Shown: positions 1 through 11,640, numbered from the stretch's first letter. The stretch: DNA of 64,000 bases from Ariolimax columbianus (GCA_036924085.1 JAVGWX010000011.1:23563239-23627238), one strand, 5' to 3'. Made by a program: numbers and translations. Notes: a model not told the origin generated them from the sequence alone.

Positions 1-584
1 TATCTTAACACGACAGACTCTGCCACATGAGACTCATCGAAGAAATTTCCATTGAGGGATTTGAGAACGTTTTGTTATGTTCGCAGTACAGACTGGACTG
101 TTCCGTGTAATAATCTCACAGGTAGTGTCAACGAAATTGAATCTTTTCAGATACGTTTTTCAAGAGTCTACCGTACCTGGGTTTGTTGTAAAAGCGTATG
201 GATGTCCAACAAAACTTAATTTATGTTCTCTGTACTGGTTTAGAAGGTTCTGCATGCAACCTTTTTTTCGTTAAAGGTTTGTCTCTCTGTATTCTACTGG
301 CGCAGGCACGCAACTTTCCACCTCAGACCGTAGTATTTTAGGCGATATCAGGATTTATTAAGTAGTGCTTGGATGCGCGTCTGTGGCAAAGGCAAGGGCC
401 GCCGTCCATCGCAAACGATGATGGTATAATTTATTTTCTAGCGATATTTTTTAGTAATGATTAACCGCTCTACTTGTTACCTCACTCTCTCGTCTCGAGC
501 CGCCCGACCCAAGTGGCAAGTCAAGGACAAGGCGACGGCTACGAGATGCAGGAGACTCCGCATCAAGCACCCGTGAAAAAGACT
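1..584. other. Unassigned sequence, no gene seen
   Basis: Both strands have only short frames with no recognisable domain, and no tandem repeat is visible. It may be decayed intergenic repeat DNA or intron. Confidence 0.5.
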
Positions 585-660
585 GCGGAGTCCGAGGTCG
601 AACCCACACCACCTGATTACGAGGCCGGCGGATTAACCACTTCTCCACGGAATCCCCATA
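585..660 (-). mobile_element. tRNA-like SINE head fragment
   Basis: On the minus strand a box-A-like stretch (GTGGTTAATCCGCC) is followed about 30 nt later by a box-B-like GGTTCGACC, the spacing of an RNA polymerase III internal promoter. Paired acceptor arms are not evident, so this reads as a tRNA-derived SINE head, not a tRNA gene. Confidence 0.45.
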
Positions 661-664
661 TATG

Positions 665-830
665 TTAGGTTGACAAAAGGCGCAGTGTCTTCCGCAGTTT
701 AATCCAAATCACCGCATAAGTTACCCATTTCGGCGGACATAACAGACTGTCCACACTGCTGAAGAAAGAGATTGAACTTCGTCACATATGATGGACGAAC
801 ATAATCATGAAAGTTATGGCGATCTTATTG
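665..830 (+). mobile_element. SINE-D family fragment
   Basis: The stretch containing TTGACAAAAGGCGCAGTG, AATCCAAATCACCG and ATGATGGACGAACAT is shared, inverted, with 58,980-59,170. It also resembles the middle of SINE-D at 14,212-14,505 (GACCAGAGACGGAGGTTGA...CTCACTATAATCCAAAT). It is a diverged partial copy without clear ends. Confidence 0.5.
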
Positions 831-899
831 GTCAATCCCAACCAAAGTGAAATGGAAGGATCTAAACCCTGAGGATGTATGTAACAGTTGCGTAAGAGT

Positions 900-1590
900 G
901 TATCTAAGTAGGCCAAGAGAGCCGAGGAAAAAATATGCTGTATATAACCATTTTTTTCTAATCGACGTGATCTAAAAGTAACTGTGCATCCATCTAGTTT
1001 TCAATGCATTAACTGACCCTGCCCGCGCTGTTTTGTGTGGCAATGCATTACATGCATTCACCACTCTCTGACCAAAAAATGTTTCCTAATATCTCATCTG
1101 AACATGTCTTTTATTAATTTGTAGCCATGCCCTCTTGTTCTTGTTGTCTTGTGTACTTTCTAAAACTTGTTATAGTCTGTATTCTCATTTCCATTGATTA
1201 TTTTATGAAACGTGTGTTAAAACCTCTCGAATTCTTCTTTTTTCTAGGCATTGTCGGCAGGTTTATTTGAGTTTTCCTCGTAGCTATAATTTTTAAATCC
1301 CACTATCAGTTTTTTTACTCACCTGTGTTTCATTTCCAGAATGTTTATATCCCATCTTAAATAGGGACTTTAAATACTAATACAGAACTCCAATCTAGGT
1401 CTAACTAATGCTTTATACAGTTCGACTATCACTTCATTGCTCATATGTAAAAAAAATTGTTTAATTCATACCTTACATTGCATTATCCCTTTTCACTGCA
1501 ACCTGGACTTGCTCATTCACCATACCTGTATGATCTATTATAATCAATATGTTAGAACTGTTAAAGATTACTGAGTTAGGTTCTTTGTTC
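900..1590 (-). mobile_element. Old CR1/L2-like LINE 3' fragment
   Basis: Read on the minus strand this aligns with the last ~600 bp of the LINE at 52-55 kb. It carries the IIIDHTG...EQVQVAVK segment near 1,475-1,560, then versions of KLYKALVRP, the MIVGFQNYSYEE region, and a decayed tail around 1,000-900 matching the LDAHSF terminus. It has many substitutions and indels, so it is much older than the copies at 2,326 and 52,060. The high-coordinate boundary is blurred by a local insertion near 1,550. Confidence 0.75.
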
Positions 1591-1614
1591 AGCCACCTAT
1601 TTCTGACCAGGCCT

Positions 1615-1735
1615 CTGAGACAGACAGACATACAGACAGATATATATATACGCCCACGAGAAAGTGCACATATATACACATAACATACATATACACACAA
1701 ACACGCATACATACATCATTTATTTGCACACACAC
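1615..1735. repeat. CA/TA-rich microsatellite
   Basis: Degenerate ACAG, TATA and ACACAT runs. The open frame across it is low-complexity. Confidence 0.7.
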
Positions 1736-1866
1736 ATTATCTCATTCACAGGTTCCTGTATTGAACCAACAATAATGCTGCAGAAAAGCGCCGAATAAAA
1801 GTTGTTTGGTTTTGCTTCAAAGTAATTATTCATCCTATCTCTTTTTTATTCCTTTTTGTTTTGAAG

Positions 1867-1917
1867 ACGTTCAGTTCAGTTCAGTACAGTTCAGTTCAGT
1901 TCAGTTCAGTTCAGTTC
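1867..1917. repeat. (TTCAG)n pentanucleotide tract
   Basis: About nine TTCAG units with one A variant. It lies at the 3' side of the minus-strand LINE remnant that follows, so it is probably that element's (CTGAA)n tail. Confidence 0.75.
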
Positions 1918-2325
1918 GAGTGCCATCTCCGCATCGAAGGTCGGCTACAATCTTCAATGAACCCTTACTGTAATGGTTAATTGTGGCATGTCACCTCCTG
2001 ACGTTACCAGCCCACTTAAAAAGTCTGCCTCTTGAACGCTTGCCTTCCACCCTACCCTCTAGTATGGTCTTCAACAAGGAGGCATATCCTGTTCTATGAC
2101 AAAAATATCTTAAACTGCTTAACCTTGATTTTGGTCATTAATTCTCTTTTCGCCAACAACTTTTTCAATACCTACAAATTTATTTTCATATCTTCTCAAG
2201 AAATGCAACCCAATTTTCTACATACCCATATTTCCAAAAACTCGATACTCTTGTCTAACTTGTTATTCATTGCTCATGCCTCTGCCCCATAAACTAGTGA
2301 CGAGTATACATAACACATAACAACA

Positions 2326-2757
2326 AAGATGATAGTGGGATTCCAGAACTACAGTTATGAGGAACAACTCAGAAAAACCGGCCTACAGTGTCTCGAAGAG
2401 AGAAGAATTCGTGGTGACTTAATACAGGTTTATAAGATGATCAGAGGAATCGATAAATTAGACTATAACAAGTTTTTTAAAATACAGCCACCTACAATAA
2501 CACGAGGGCATAGCTACAAGCTGACTAAAGAGAGGTCCAGGTTAGATATAAAGGAAATATTTGTTTTAGTCAGAGAGTGGTGTCTGCTTGGAATGTATTG
2601 CCAGGGGAGGTAGTGGAGGCAGGGACAGTTAATGCATTTAAGAATAAACTGGATGCGCATAGCTTTTAGAGCAAGGTGATGTAAATGTAACTGGTTGTAT
2701 ACAAACTCTGCAGGGTCTTCTAAACCAGTATAACGACGTTAAGTTGAGTTAAGTTAA
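2326..2757 (+). mobile_element. 5'-truncated CR1/L2-like LINE copy (3' end)
   Basis: About 430 bp nearly identical to 54,528-54,955, with roughly 15 differences by eye. It encodes the C-terminus MIVGFQNYSYEEQLRKTGL...IRGDLIQVYKMIRG and ends in the same TTAAGTTGAGTTAAGTT tail. It keeps the reading frame at the A-run where the 54.7-kb copy has gained one A. Typical of a recent 5'-truncated retrotransposition. It sits inside an older minus-strand LINE remnant. No clear target-site duplication was found. Confidence 0.88.
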
Positions 2758-3267
2758 CTCTCATCTTCCTGTTGTGGTTTATTTGTTATATTTACAGTAT
2801 GTGTCGCATGTTTATGAATACCATTTTGGCAAATACCTATTCTCTTTCTGATATCGTTTCCACAGCTGCCTTATTCCGTTTTTATTTTTCCTTGATAGTA
2901 TAAACTCTGTACCTGTTCTAATAGTTGATCTATAATGTTTATGTGCATTTTGTGTCGCTTTCGCTAAATGTCATAGTTTTTATTTTCCCTATGCATAATA
3001 CTGTTGTCACAAGATCCTCCAATTATTATTCCCTCTTAGCTATTAAAACTGTGTCGTTCGCATATCTAAGGTTTTTCATTGCCACTCCTCAAATGACAAG
3101 CCCTGACCTAACTGATATCTATTTGAATTTCTGCACTGTGCATATATTAAAAAGGCAAGGGGATAATATACATCCCGGTCACACTCCTCTATTTCACTTC
3201 TATTTTTGGAAAGCATAACTTTCCAGATTTTAGTGTCCCAGTTTTTTATAGTATATTTTACTGTGCA

Positions 3268-3588
3268 GTCTCATGTCGAGACTATCTAATCTATTTCTTC
3301 AAGACACTATCTAATCTATTTCTTCAAGACACTATCTAATCTATTTCTTCAAGACACTATCTAATCTATTTATTCAATACACTATCTAATCTATTTCTTC
3401 AATACACTAATCTATTTCTTCAAGACACTATCTAATCCATTTCTTCAAGACACTATCTAATCTATTTGTTCAAGACACTATCTAATCTATTTCTTCAAGA
3501 CACTATCTAATCTATTTCTTCAAGATACTATCTAATCTATTTCTTCAAGATACTATCTAATCTATTTCTCCAAGAGATTTAATTAATT
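3268..3588. repeat. 25-bp tandem array
   Basis: About 12 units built on ACTATCTAATCTATTTCTTC, spaced 25 bp apart, with point variants and one short unit near 3,400. It lies inside the minus-strand LINE remnant, between RT motifs A and C. Confidence 0.9.
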
Positions 3589-3656
3589 TATCATGTTGGA
3601 CTCTGTCAAAAGTCTTCTGGTAGTCTATGAAGGAAATAGAAATGTTGTTTTGTATA

Positions 3657-4362
3657 TCTATGTATTTCTCTGTTATAGTTCTCAAAAATGTAAAAACTTA
3701 AAAATTGAAGAAATTTGTTTGGGTAACAGTTCTTGTTTTAAATATCTAGGGTCAATTGCCAGTGATGAAGGGTCAAAATGTGAGGTGTTGGCCAGAATAG
3801 CACAGACAATACCTGCGCTTTCACGGCTTAACGAAATCTGGCAAGATAAACGGTTATCAGTATGCACGAAAATCAGATTAATGCGTACACTGGTGCTGTC
3901 AATATTCCTCTGTGCATGTGAGACATGGACAGTTACATCTGAACTTCAGCGAAGGATACAGGCCTTGGAGATGAGATGTTTCTGAAAACTTTTAAACATC
4001 GCGTACAAAGATCGAGTTACAAATGAGAAAATACGAAATAGAATTACAACAGCAATAGGGCCTTTTTAAAACCTCTTGGCACCTGTCAAAAGAAGGAAAC
4101 TTGCTTGGTACGGTCACATATCGAGATCAAATCGTCTTGCAAATACGATCCTCCACGGAAAGGTGCAAAGCAGATGACGAAGAGGCCGTCCCAAAAAGAG
4201 GTGGGAGGACAACATAAAAGAATGGACCAATCTCCGACCAGAAGCGGCACAGACAGCGGCCGCTGACAGAGAAGGGTGTCGTGATATGGGGGTGAGGATG
4301 TTTTCATGTGTGCCCCAACGATCTCACCGGTTACGGGATGACCTGATCTGACCTGAGTTCTC
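3657..4362 (+). mobile_element. LINE L-A 3' fragment (RT C-terminus)
   Basis: Plus-strand frame shows the post-RT region typical of RTE/Jockey-like LINEs: FKYLGSIASDEGSKCEVLAR, then KIRLMRTLVLSIFLCACETW. Downstream in shifted frames are RRKLAWYGHISRSNRLAN, RGRPKKRWEDNIKEWT and the 3' end CCCCAACGATCTCACCGGTTA...GATCTGACCTGA. The catalytic RT core is absent and there are stops and frameshifts. Other family copies are at 14.6, 20.4 and 58.3 kb. Confidence 0.82.
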
Positions 4363-4933
4363 AAACAGAAATATGTTTCCCTAATTCCATTGCATTTTAA
4401 AAACCGAAATTGTTCTTCTGAACCTTTCATCTCAACCTTTCGTTGTATTCTCTCTTTTATGATCTTGAGCAATATTTTAATTGTGACGTATTGTCTTATC
4501 AGACTTATTGTCTTAAAGAAGACACATACTGTTTATTTTCATTTTCAAATAATGTTGCTCCGTACCTGTTTAAAATCAAATCTACGGTCATAAAATATCA
4601 GTGAAGCATTCAACCATGGACAAATACATCTACCTAATGGTTTATAAAAACTATAAAAATGTACAGTTTAGTGTTCAGAACATTGTTCCGTTGGGCGTCT
4701 CGATGACGTTGCCTTATACTAGAACATTCAGCCAATTGAAAACTCCTGATCATTATTTAAATTTACTGCTTATTTTATGTGATTTTAATGTTTAAAATTA
4801 TTATTTTAAAGTTTTAAATGTTTTTCCATTATTACATTTGTTCTAGTTTATATCGCTTCTTTCCTTTTATTTTATTTAATCTGCATTTTCTTTCTACCGA
4901 TTGCTACACATTATTCTTGAATCACTGCCTCTT
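4363..4933. other. Unassigned AT-rich sequence
   Basis: Short frames only, with no domain or repeat recognised. Confidence 0.5.
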
Positions 4934-5468
4934 GAGTATCGTTCTACCACTTCATCCCATACTCCTCGTACCACTTCATCCCATACTCCTCGTACCACTT
5001 CATCCCATACTCCTCGTACCACTTCATCCCATACTCCTCGTACCACTTCATCCCATACTCCTTGTACCACTTCATCCCATACTCCTCGTACCACTTCATC
5101 CCATACTCCTCGTACCACTTCATCCCATACTCCTCGTACCACTTCATCCCATACTCCTCGTACCACTTCATCCCATACTCCTCGTACCACTTCATCCCAT
5201 ACTCCTCGTACCACTTCATCCCATACTCCTTGTACCACTTCATCCCATACTCCTCGTACCACTTCATCCCATACTCCTCGTACCACTTCATCCCATACTC
5301 CTTTGTACCACTTCCTCCCATACTCCTTTGTACCACTTCATCCCATACTCCTCGTACCACTTCATCCCATTCTCCTTTGTACCACTTCATCCCATACTCC
5401 TCGTACCACTTCATCCCATACTCCTTTGTACCACTTCATCCCATACTTCTTGTACCACTTCATCAGAC
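4934..5468. repeat. 24-bp tandem array
   Basis: About 22 units of CTCGTACCACTTCATCCCAT plus ACTC, very homogeneous from 4,934 to 5,295. Units with an extra T (CTTTGTACC) appear from 5,300 to 5,440 and shift the frame. Because 24 is a multiple of three, long repetitive frames exist on both strands. They are artefacts of the repeat. Confidence 0.95.
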
Positions 5469-5519
5469 TATTTTTCTACCATTTCCTTTCCATTATCTTT
5501 TTACGTAGTCATCCCCAAT

Positions 5520-6262
5520 CTCTTTCTACACAGTCTTCCAAATTCTCTTTAAACCGCTTTCTCTTCATTCTATTTAAACCACATTCTCTACATTCTCTTT
5601 AAACTACTTTCTCAACATTCTCTTAAACCACTTTCTCAACATTCTCGTTAAACAGCTTTCTATACATTCTCTGTAAACCACTTTCTCTACATTCTTGTTG
5701 AACCGCTTTCTCTACATTCTCTTTAAACCACTTTCCCAACCGTCTCTTTAAACCACTTTCTCAACATTTTCTTTAAACCAATTTCTCTACATTCTCTTTA
5801 AACCAATTTCTCTACATTCTCTGTAAACCACTTTTTCGACATTCTATTTAAAACATTTTCTCTATATTCTCTTTAAACCACTTTCTCTATATTCTATTTC
5901 TTTCCAGTCTTCCACATTCTATTTAAACCCCTTTTTCTACATTCTCTTTCTACCCAGCCTTCTAAATTTTCTTTAAACCGCTTTCTCTATATTTTTAAAA
6001 CACTTTCTCAACATTCTCTTTAAACCACTTTCTCGACATTCTCTTTAAACCACTTTCTCGACATTCTCTTTAAACCACTTTCTCGACATTCTCTTTAAAC
6101 CACTTTCTCGACATTCTCTTTAAACCACTTTCTCGACATTCTCTTTAAACCACTTTCTCGACATTCTCTTTAAACCACTTTCTCGACATTCTCTTTAAAC
6201 CCCTTTCTCAACATTCTCTTTAAACCACTTTCTCCACATTCTCTTTAAACCAATTTCTCGGC
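5520..6262. repeat. 25-bp tandem array, degenerate to homogeneous
   Basis: Units built on CATTCTCTTTAAACCACTTT. Units from 5,520 to about 5,990 are diverged. From 6,000 to 6,200 they are nearly identical, which suggests recent local homogenisation. Directly follows the 24-bp array. Confidence 0.9.
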
Positions 6263-6417
6263 ATTCTTTTTTTACCCAGTCTTCCACATCCTCTTTCTAC
6301 CAATTCCTCCACAATCTACCAAATCCTCCACCATCTAACACTACTCTTTTCCTCCACAATCTCTCTACCAATTCATCCTCAATGAAACTCTATCAATTCC
6401 TCTCATTATTCCTCTAA

Positions 6418-6472
<55 letters not shown>

Positions 6473-6494
6473 GCTATATATATATATATATATC
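6418..6494. repeat. (CT)n then (TA)n microsatellites
   Basis: About 54 bp of CT dinucleotides followed by about 20 bp of TA dinucleotides. Confidence 0.95.
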
Positions 6495-7489
6495 ACTTCC
6501 TAGTATTCTTTTTCTACCATTTCTTCACATTCCCGTTCTACATCTCCATTCGGTCTCTTCTGGCTACTTACTCCATTCCACCACCTCACTCCACCGATGT
6601 TACCAACATTGAGCCAGCCTGTCAAGTCCCCCAAACGACAACCCCTCTGTTGAACGTCGTAACTTGAACCCCCAATCCAAGTCTCGCCACCAGACAGGTG
6701 TACACAGTCTAACCACACTTCTATCTCAACTGTAGAACTGATTTGTCTTGGATTGCTTGCTGCAGATTTCACGAGCGACACGCTATATGAATCGATGTTT
6801 TTTCTTCACTATCTTTGCGCAGTTAACATGTGTTTTGCGACTTTCTGTTTTGAAGATTAACCTTAATTCAAAAGGACATACATTTGTGTTCCTGATTTCG
6901 TGTAAGTAAATATTTGTGTGATGAAAGAGTTGGCTTCCAAACGTGTAATTAAGGGCAGCTAAAGAGGGTTGTCTATGGGACTAGCAACCACATTATGTAA
7001 AAATATTGTATTATCATGTCAGTGCGAAAGCTTCGATATATGATCTTATAGGTACTAGCTGTATGTGAAGCCTTTGCCTCACATTGTAACAAATAATTTA
7101 ATGGTTACAGATTCTTGCAGCTTCGCTTACATTATTTAAAATTAACATAAGACGAGACTGCGGCGGCATTGTGGATGCATTTAGTGAGAGTGGATTTAGA
7201 GTCAAGCCTTCGACCTGATAAGTCGAGATGTAAGACGCTATATCAGTTAAGTACATAATTTGTCCCCTTATATTTTGACATCTCCCATGCATGTATTCAT
7301 CCCTTCTGCTATGATTTGCTAGTTCAACAATTGTGTTATTTATTATCCCTGATGAAGGCCTATTGGTCGTAACGAAGATTTTGTTCATGTTCTCGTCTCG
7401 GTGCGGTATCTACCCATACCCATTTTAAAATTTTGATTACATTTAATTTTAATCAACTTTAAACAATTTTTCTTTTCTTTTTTCTCACT
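6495..7489. other. Unassigned sequence
   Basis: No gene recognised. Around 7,340-7,390 the stretch CCTGATGAAGGCCTATTGGT resembles a conserved segment often seen at the end of Penelope-like or SINE repeats, but it is too short to assign. Confidence 0.4.
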
Positions 7490-8630
7490 TACATTATGAA
7501 TGTCCAGCTGCAGTGTTATGGAACATACCATCGAATGATTGCAAATGCTTAGAAACCATTACTTTATGAGGGCCTCTGCAATGGCGCCGTGTGTTTTACA
7601 TTGGAACAAACAGTCGAATGACTACAGATGCTTGCAACTATACTTACATTATGAGAACCCAGCATTTGTTTCACATTAAAAAAACAGTCGAATGATTGCT
7701 AATGATTGCAACTATACTTACATTATGAGACCCCAGCATTTGTTTCACATTAAAAAAACAGTCGAATGATTGCAACTATACTTACATTATGAGAACCCAG
7801 CATTTGTTTCACATTAAAAAAACAGTCGAATGATTGCTAATGATTGCAACTATACTTACATTATGAGAACCCAGCATTTGTTTCACATTAAAAAAACAGT
7901 CGAATGATTGCTAATGATTGCAACTATACTTACATTATGAGAACCCAGCATTTGTTTCACATTAAAAAAACAGTCGAATGATTGCTAATGATTGCAACTA
8001 TACTTACATTATGAGAACCCAGCATTTGTTTCACATTAAAAAAACAGTCGAATGATTGCAGATGCTTGCAACTATTGTGAGCTGGACATTGTGACCGTTT
8101 AGTTTTGCCGACGCTGAAATAGTCGAATGATTGTAATTTTTTTTTAAATTTTTTTTTTTTTTTTGGCGTTCGCCTTATTTCTCTATTCCCCAAGGCGGTG
8201 TGCGTTGCACTGTGGTTTTTATTTTGCGCCTGTCGGCCCAATGCATCCGACTTCAGCATGCATTTTATGTAAAGGTCTGCTTCCTCCTGCATTTTCTAAG
8301 GGTTTGCTTCCCCGGGGTAACGGCCGGTGCTGTGATGGGGATCGAACCCAGCACCTTTGGGTTGTGAGCCGTGTCACTTAACCACTAGGCCACGCCGTCC
8401 CCTGAATGATTGGATATGATTACAACTACATTTACATTATGAGTGCACAGTTGCAGTGATGGTTTTTATTTCACATTGTAACAAACAGTCGAATGATTTC
8501 AAATGCTTATAAAGGATTTCTTTATGAGAGTTACTTCAGTGGTGCCGTTTGTTTCACATTGTAACAAATAGTCGAATGTTTGAAAATGATTAGAAAAATG
8601 ATTAGAAAAATGATTTAAAAAATGATTATC
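7490..8630. repeat. ~74-bp satellite interrupted by a SINE
   Basis: Units contain ACATTATGAGAACCCAGCAT, TTTGTTTCACATT and AACAGTCGAATGATTGCTAA. Near-identical 74-bp units, and one 59-bp variant, run from about 7,650 to 8,070. Diverged units lie on both sides (7,490-7,640 and 8,404-8,630). The SINE at 8,134-8,403 splits the array. Confidence 0.85.
8134..8403 (-). mobile_element. SINE-A, full length, with TSD
   Basis: Minus-strand SINE. It has a tRNA-like head at the high-coordinate end (box A GTGGCCTAGTGGTTAAG, box B GGTTCGATCCC), a middle with TGCTGAAGTCGGATG, and an A-rich tail at the low-coordinate end. It is flanked by the 9-bp direct repeat GAATGATTG (8,125-8,133 and 8,404-8,412), a target-site duplication within the satellite unit. 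The head lacks a full acceptor stem, so it is not a tRNA gene. Other copies are at 24.6, 56.1, 57.6 and 60.7 kb. Confidence 0.88.
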
Positions 8631-8634
8631 TTTC

Positions 8635-9185
8635 TACAAGCTTTATTTAACTTGACATGCCGGTTGTCCGCTTTCGTGGACTTCTATTTCTCCTATTTTA
8701 ATAAAATTCCCCATAATCTAGCGAGCTGAAGTATTGTACACAACCTCTACTACTGCAACCTGTTAATCTATCAAATTTTGACGGAAATATTTGTTGAAAT
8801 CGACAGCAATAGGAGCAACACAAAATCGCATAATAATAGACGCACACATTCACTGAGTAAAACAAAATCCTGAACCACCTGAAGTAAATATTGAAGATGG
8901 TAGAGGTGAAGAACTGGACATGGACGATGCCCATTTTTTAAGATTGAAGTCGGCATTGAATGCTAAACAACTTCATCTCTTCAATTTCGTAACGAGAAAT
9001 ATCAACGATCAAGTGATGCACAGAATAGATGAACGCATACAACTTTTAATAAAACACCGAAACGGCAATAATTAAAAAAAAAACAACACGTCAAATTCGC
9101 TAAAGAAACTCCAAAATACTAACTCCAGAGATCCGAAACATGTATAGCGCTCCAATGGCTACCCTCCCACTGCGGAATCACAGGC
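8635..9185. other. Unassigned sequence
   Basis: No gene, repeat array or recognised transposon segment seen. Confidence 0.45.
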
Positions 9186-9188
9186 AAG

Positions 9189-9876
9189 AGTTGAGGCTCA
9201 CAAGAAACAGAGAGTTGAGGCTCACATGAAACGAGAGAGCTGAGGCTCACAGGAAACGAGAGAGTTGAGGCTCACAGGAAACGAGAGAGCTGAGGCTCAC
9301 AGGAAACGAGAGAGTTGAGGCTCACAGGAAACGAGAGAGCTGAGGCTCACAGGAAACGAGAGAGCTGAGGCTCACAGGAAACGAGAGAGCTGAGGCTCAC
9401 AGGAAACGAGAGAGTTGAGGCTCACAGGAAACGAGAGAGCTGAGGCTCACAGGAAACGAGAGAGCTGAGGCTCACAGGAAACGAGAGAGTTGAGGCTCAC
9501 AAGAAAGGAGAGAGTTGAGGCTCACAAGAAAAGAGAGAGTTGAGGCTCACAAGAAACGAGAGAGTTGAGGCTCACAAGAAACGAGAGAGCTGAGGCTCAC
9601 AGGAAACGAGAGAGCTGAGGCTCACAAGAAGCGAGAGAGCTGAGGCTCACAGGAAACGAGAGAGCTGAGGCTCACAGGAAACGAGAGAGCTGAGGCTCAC
9701 AGGAAACGAGAGAGCTGAGGCTCACAAGAAACGAGAGAGCTGAGGCTCACACTAAACGAGAGAGCTGATGCTCACAGGAAACGAGAGAGCTGAGGCTCAC
9801 AGGAAACGAGAGAGCTGAGGCTCACAGGAAACGAGAGAGTTGAGGCTCACAGGAAACGAGAGAGCTGAGGCTCTAG
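9189..9876. repeat. 25-bp tandem array
   Basis: About 27 units of GAGAGCTGAGGCTCACAGGA plus AACGA. Two common variants (AGTTGAG versus AGCTGAG, and AAGAA versus AGGAA) are interspersed. It directly precedes an L-D-type LINE fragment. Confidence 0.95.
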
Positions 9877-9959
9877 TAAAAGATGGCAGAAAAAAGGCAA
9901 TTTAATTATCGAGTACCATACAGAAAGGCCAAGAACATAATCAGAAATCTGTATATACA

Positions 9960-10225
9960 CCAATGAAGAGAAGACGTGAACATAGGCAGTAGACCAGATC
10001 CAATTCACCAACTCAGAAGAAACCAACAAACTACAGTACTTCATCTAAGAACAGGTCACTGTCGACTACTAGAACATCTATACCGACTAAAGATCTCACA
10101 CACCGATGAATGCCCATGTGGAACACGGGGCCAGAATCCTGAGCCCATTCTACAGGAATGCCCACTCTATAGGGAAATCAGACGCCATATTTGGTCAGAG
10201 GAATGAAGCTGAGACAAAAGTGGTG
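9960..10225 (+). mobile_element. L-D-related LINE C-terminal fragment
   Basis: Frame at 9,976-10,206 encodes HQLRRNQQTTVLHLRTGHCR, then DECPCGTRGQNPEPILQECP. This is the same C-terminal module as L-D (basic RLRTGH segment plus a CxC...C zinc-knuckle-like motif) but clearly diverged, so it is a sister subfamily. The His of the usual EH-LLQ-C pattern is missing here (EPILQEC). The rest of the element is absent. Confidence 0.8.
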
Positions 10226-10229
10226 GGGT

Positions 10230-10244
10230 AGTCGCTCCGACCCG

Positions 10245-10285
<41 letters not shown>

Positions 10286-10545
10286 ACATCCACAATGAGT
10301 AGGATTACTCTTTTGTGCGCTCTGAAAAAGACGTTAAGCGGCGGGTTGTCGTCGCTTTCCTCACATTCCCAGCGTGCTGATGAAGGTGGACCGGGGTCCT
10401 TCATGCATATGTGCTATGCTTGGCTTCATCTGCGTATCACTCGCTACTACGGGGATCACGTCGTTCCTTCACCTGGTTAGATAAGCTGGCATGAAAACTA
10501 CCCGTTTCCAGGAATAGCTGCGTGGCGGCTGGTCTGCAAAATAAA
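10230..10545 (-). mobile_element. R6 dispersed repeat copy
   Basis: Begins with (GTT)n at 10,240-10,283, which is an (AAC)n tail on the minus strand. This is followed by the R6 body (ACTCTTTTGTGCGCTCTGAA, GTGCTGATGAAGGTGGAC, GGGGATCACGTCGTTCC). It lacks the terminal CAGTATATTTT units. No coding capacity. Confidence 0.8.
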
Positions 10546-10764
10546 ACATAACCAAAGATTCTACACTCCAAAAAAGAACACAAAAATTATATTCCTGTAG
10601 TCCAAAACAAAAGAAAAATATCTTATTAAAACTTCAATTAGCACCGAAAAACGTAGTTAAACAAATATATTTACTTGTAATGCGTCCAGATACAGTGTTG
10701 ACCTATGCTTTACACTGGACAAGAAGTGGACGACGATGCAAGGGGCTGGCGAGAACCGCGTGGA

Positions 10765-11056
10765 GAAACGGTTGTTGTTGTTGCTGTGGAAGCCATCAGT
10801 ACTGAGTTAATTTAAGTCTTGAAGATGTTTCTGTGGTGGCGGGTTCCTTACGTGTACGTGGAAGGCAAGCCGAGGTCCTCCAGGCTGTAGTGCGGTGCTC
10901 TGTTCCACAGCAAGCTCACTACTATGGGGTTTTTAGTGTGGATCCCCACCTTGTTGGTCAGACAACTGTGACAAAGCCTGTTTCAAGGGAGCACGATCGT
11001 ATTGTCAGGTAGGATCTTGATCAGTATATTACACCTGTCCCTGATTATTCTTAGCT
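10765..11056 (-). mobile_element. R6 dispersed repeat copy, diverged
   Basis: A (GTT)4 stretch at about 10,770 is followed by a diverged R6 body (GAGGTCCTCCAGGCTG, CTCACTACTATGGGG). It ends with one head unit containing GATCAGTATATTACACCTG. Confidence 0.65.
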
Positions 11057-11160
11057 CCCCCCCCCCCCCACACCCCCAGCAACAACGGTTAGGATATGTT
11101 CTTTCACCATAGGGGACACGAGTTCAATTCGCAGTGAGTAGTAGTTTTTATATACATCCA
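11057..11160 (+). mobile_element. Poly-C run and possible tRNA-like SINE fragment
   Basis: A 13-nt C run is followed by GGTTAGGATATG and, 30 nt later, GAGTTCAATTCGCA, resembling boxes A and B. Ends are not defined. Confidence 0.35.
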
Positions 11161-11289
11161 AATTTGCATTCCGTGTGGCAACTGCTGGGGCAAGCGACAT
11201 TTATTCCTCATCTAATTCAGTTACGTGATTTTTTGACAAAATCCTAAATGCTCTCTTGTACGCTCTTTATCACGGTGAGGCTGCCAGCA

Positions 11290-11640
11290 CACCTATCAAT
11301 GAAACATCCTCAGAAGTATAGCATGGGCTTAATCTTTCAAAGTCCTTTTGAAATCAGAACTGGTGTGATACAGTGCTGTCCCTAATTACCGTTCCAGGTT
11401 CAGCTGGCTATTGACTGTATTATGAAGAACACGACTTCTACACACGTAAATGAAATCCAATGGTTGTTGATGAAAAGATTTGTTGATCTAGCCTTTGCTG
11501 ATGACTCGTCTTTTCTGGCTCACAACCCCAACCAAATGCAAAATACACTTATAAATGGTCATTGGATTAGGTCTGGGGACACAGATTATGAGAATAATAA
11601 CACATAACGACTACCTGATTGTACTGGGAGACACATGGCA
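11290..11640 (+). mobile_element. LINE RT remnant (motifs B and C)
   Basis: Shifted frames give SPFEIRTGVIQCCP (family pattern PF-TGVRQGCP), LAIDCIMKNTT, and LAFADDSSFLAHNPNQMQNT, which contains the FADD catalytic motif. This is the palm region of an RTE-type reverse transcriptase. Only about 350 bp survives, with a frameshift between the motifs. Confidence 0.75.

Larger units (their letters stand above)
1925..3655 (-). mobile_element. Decayed LINE RT remnant, interrupted twice
   Basis: Read right to left on the minus strand, pieces of one reverse transcriptase appear in the right order. RT motif A, FIDYQKTFDRVQHDKLI, is at about 3,590-3,655. The catalytic block NLRYANDTVLIAKRE, near 3,040-3,090, has YAND where the family has YADD. 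C-terminal pieces (SLVYGAEA; EGRVEGKRSRGRLFKWAGN) are at about 1,980-2,300. A 25-bp tandem array (3,268-3,588) splits motif A from motif C, and a plus-strand CR1-like LINE fragment (2,326-2,757) splits the RT core from the C-terminus. Non-functional, with several stops and frameshifts. The exact clade is uncertain. Confidence 0.7.

Noticed and set aside
4818..5602. Frames of 130-244 residues with repeated 8-residue units
   Set aside because: Translations of the 24-bp satellite on both strands, interrupted only by the units with an extra T.
6418..6494. Promoter-like CT/TATA tract
   Set aside because: Simple dinucleotide repeats with no gene downstream.
8300..8403. tRNA gene candidate (also at 24.8, 56.3, 57.6, 60.9, 13.3, 14.2 and 49.2 kb)
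   Set aside because: Box A/B are present but acceptor and anticodon stems do not pair, and each is joined to a repeated SINE body.
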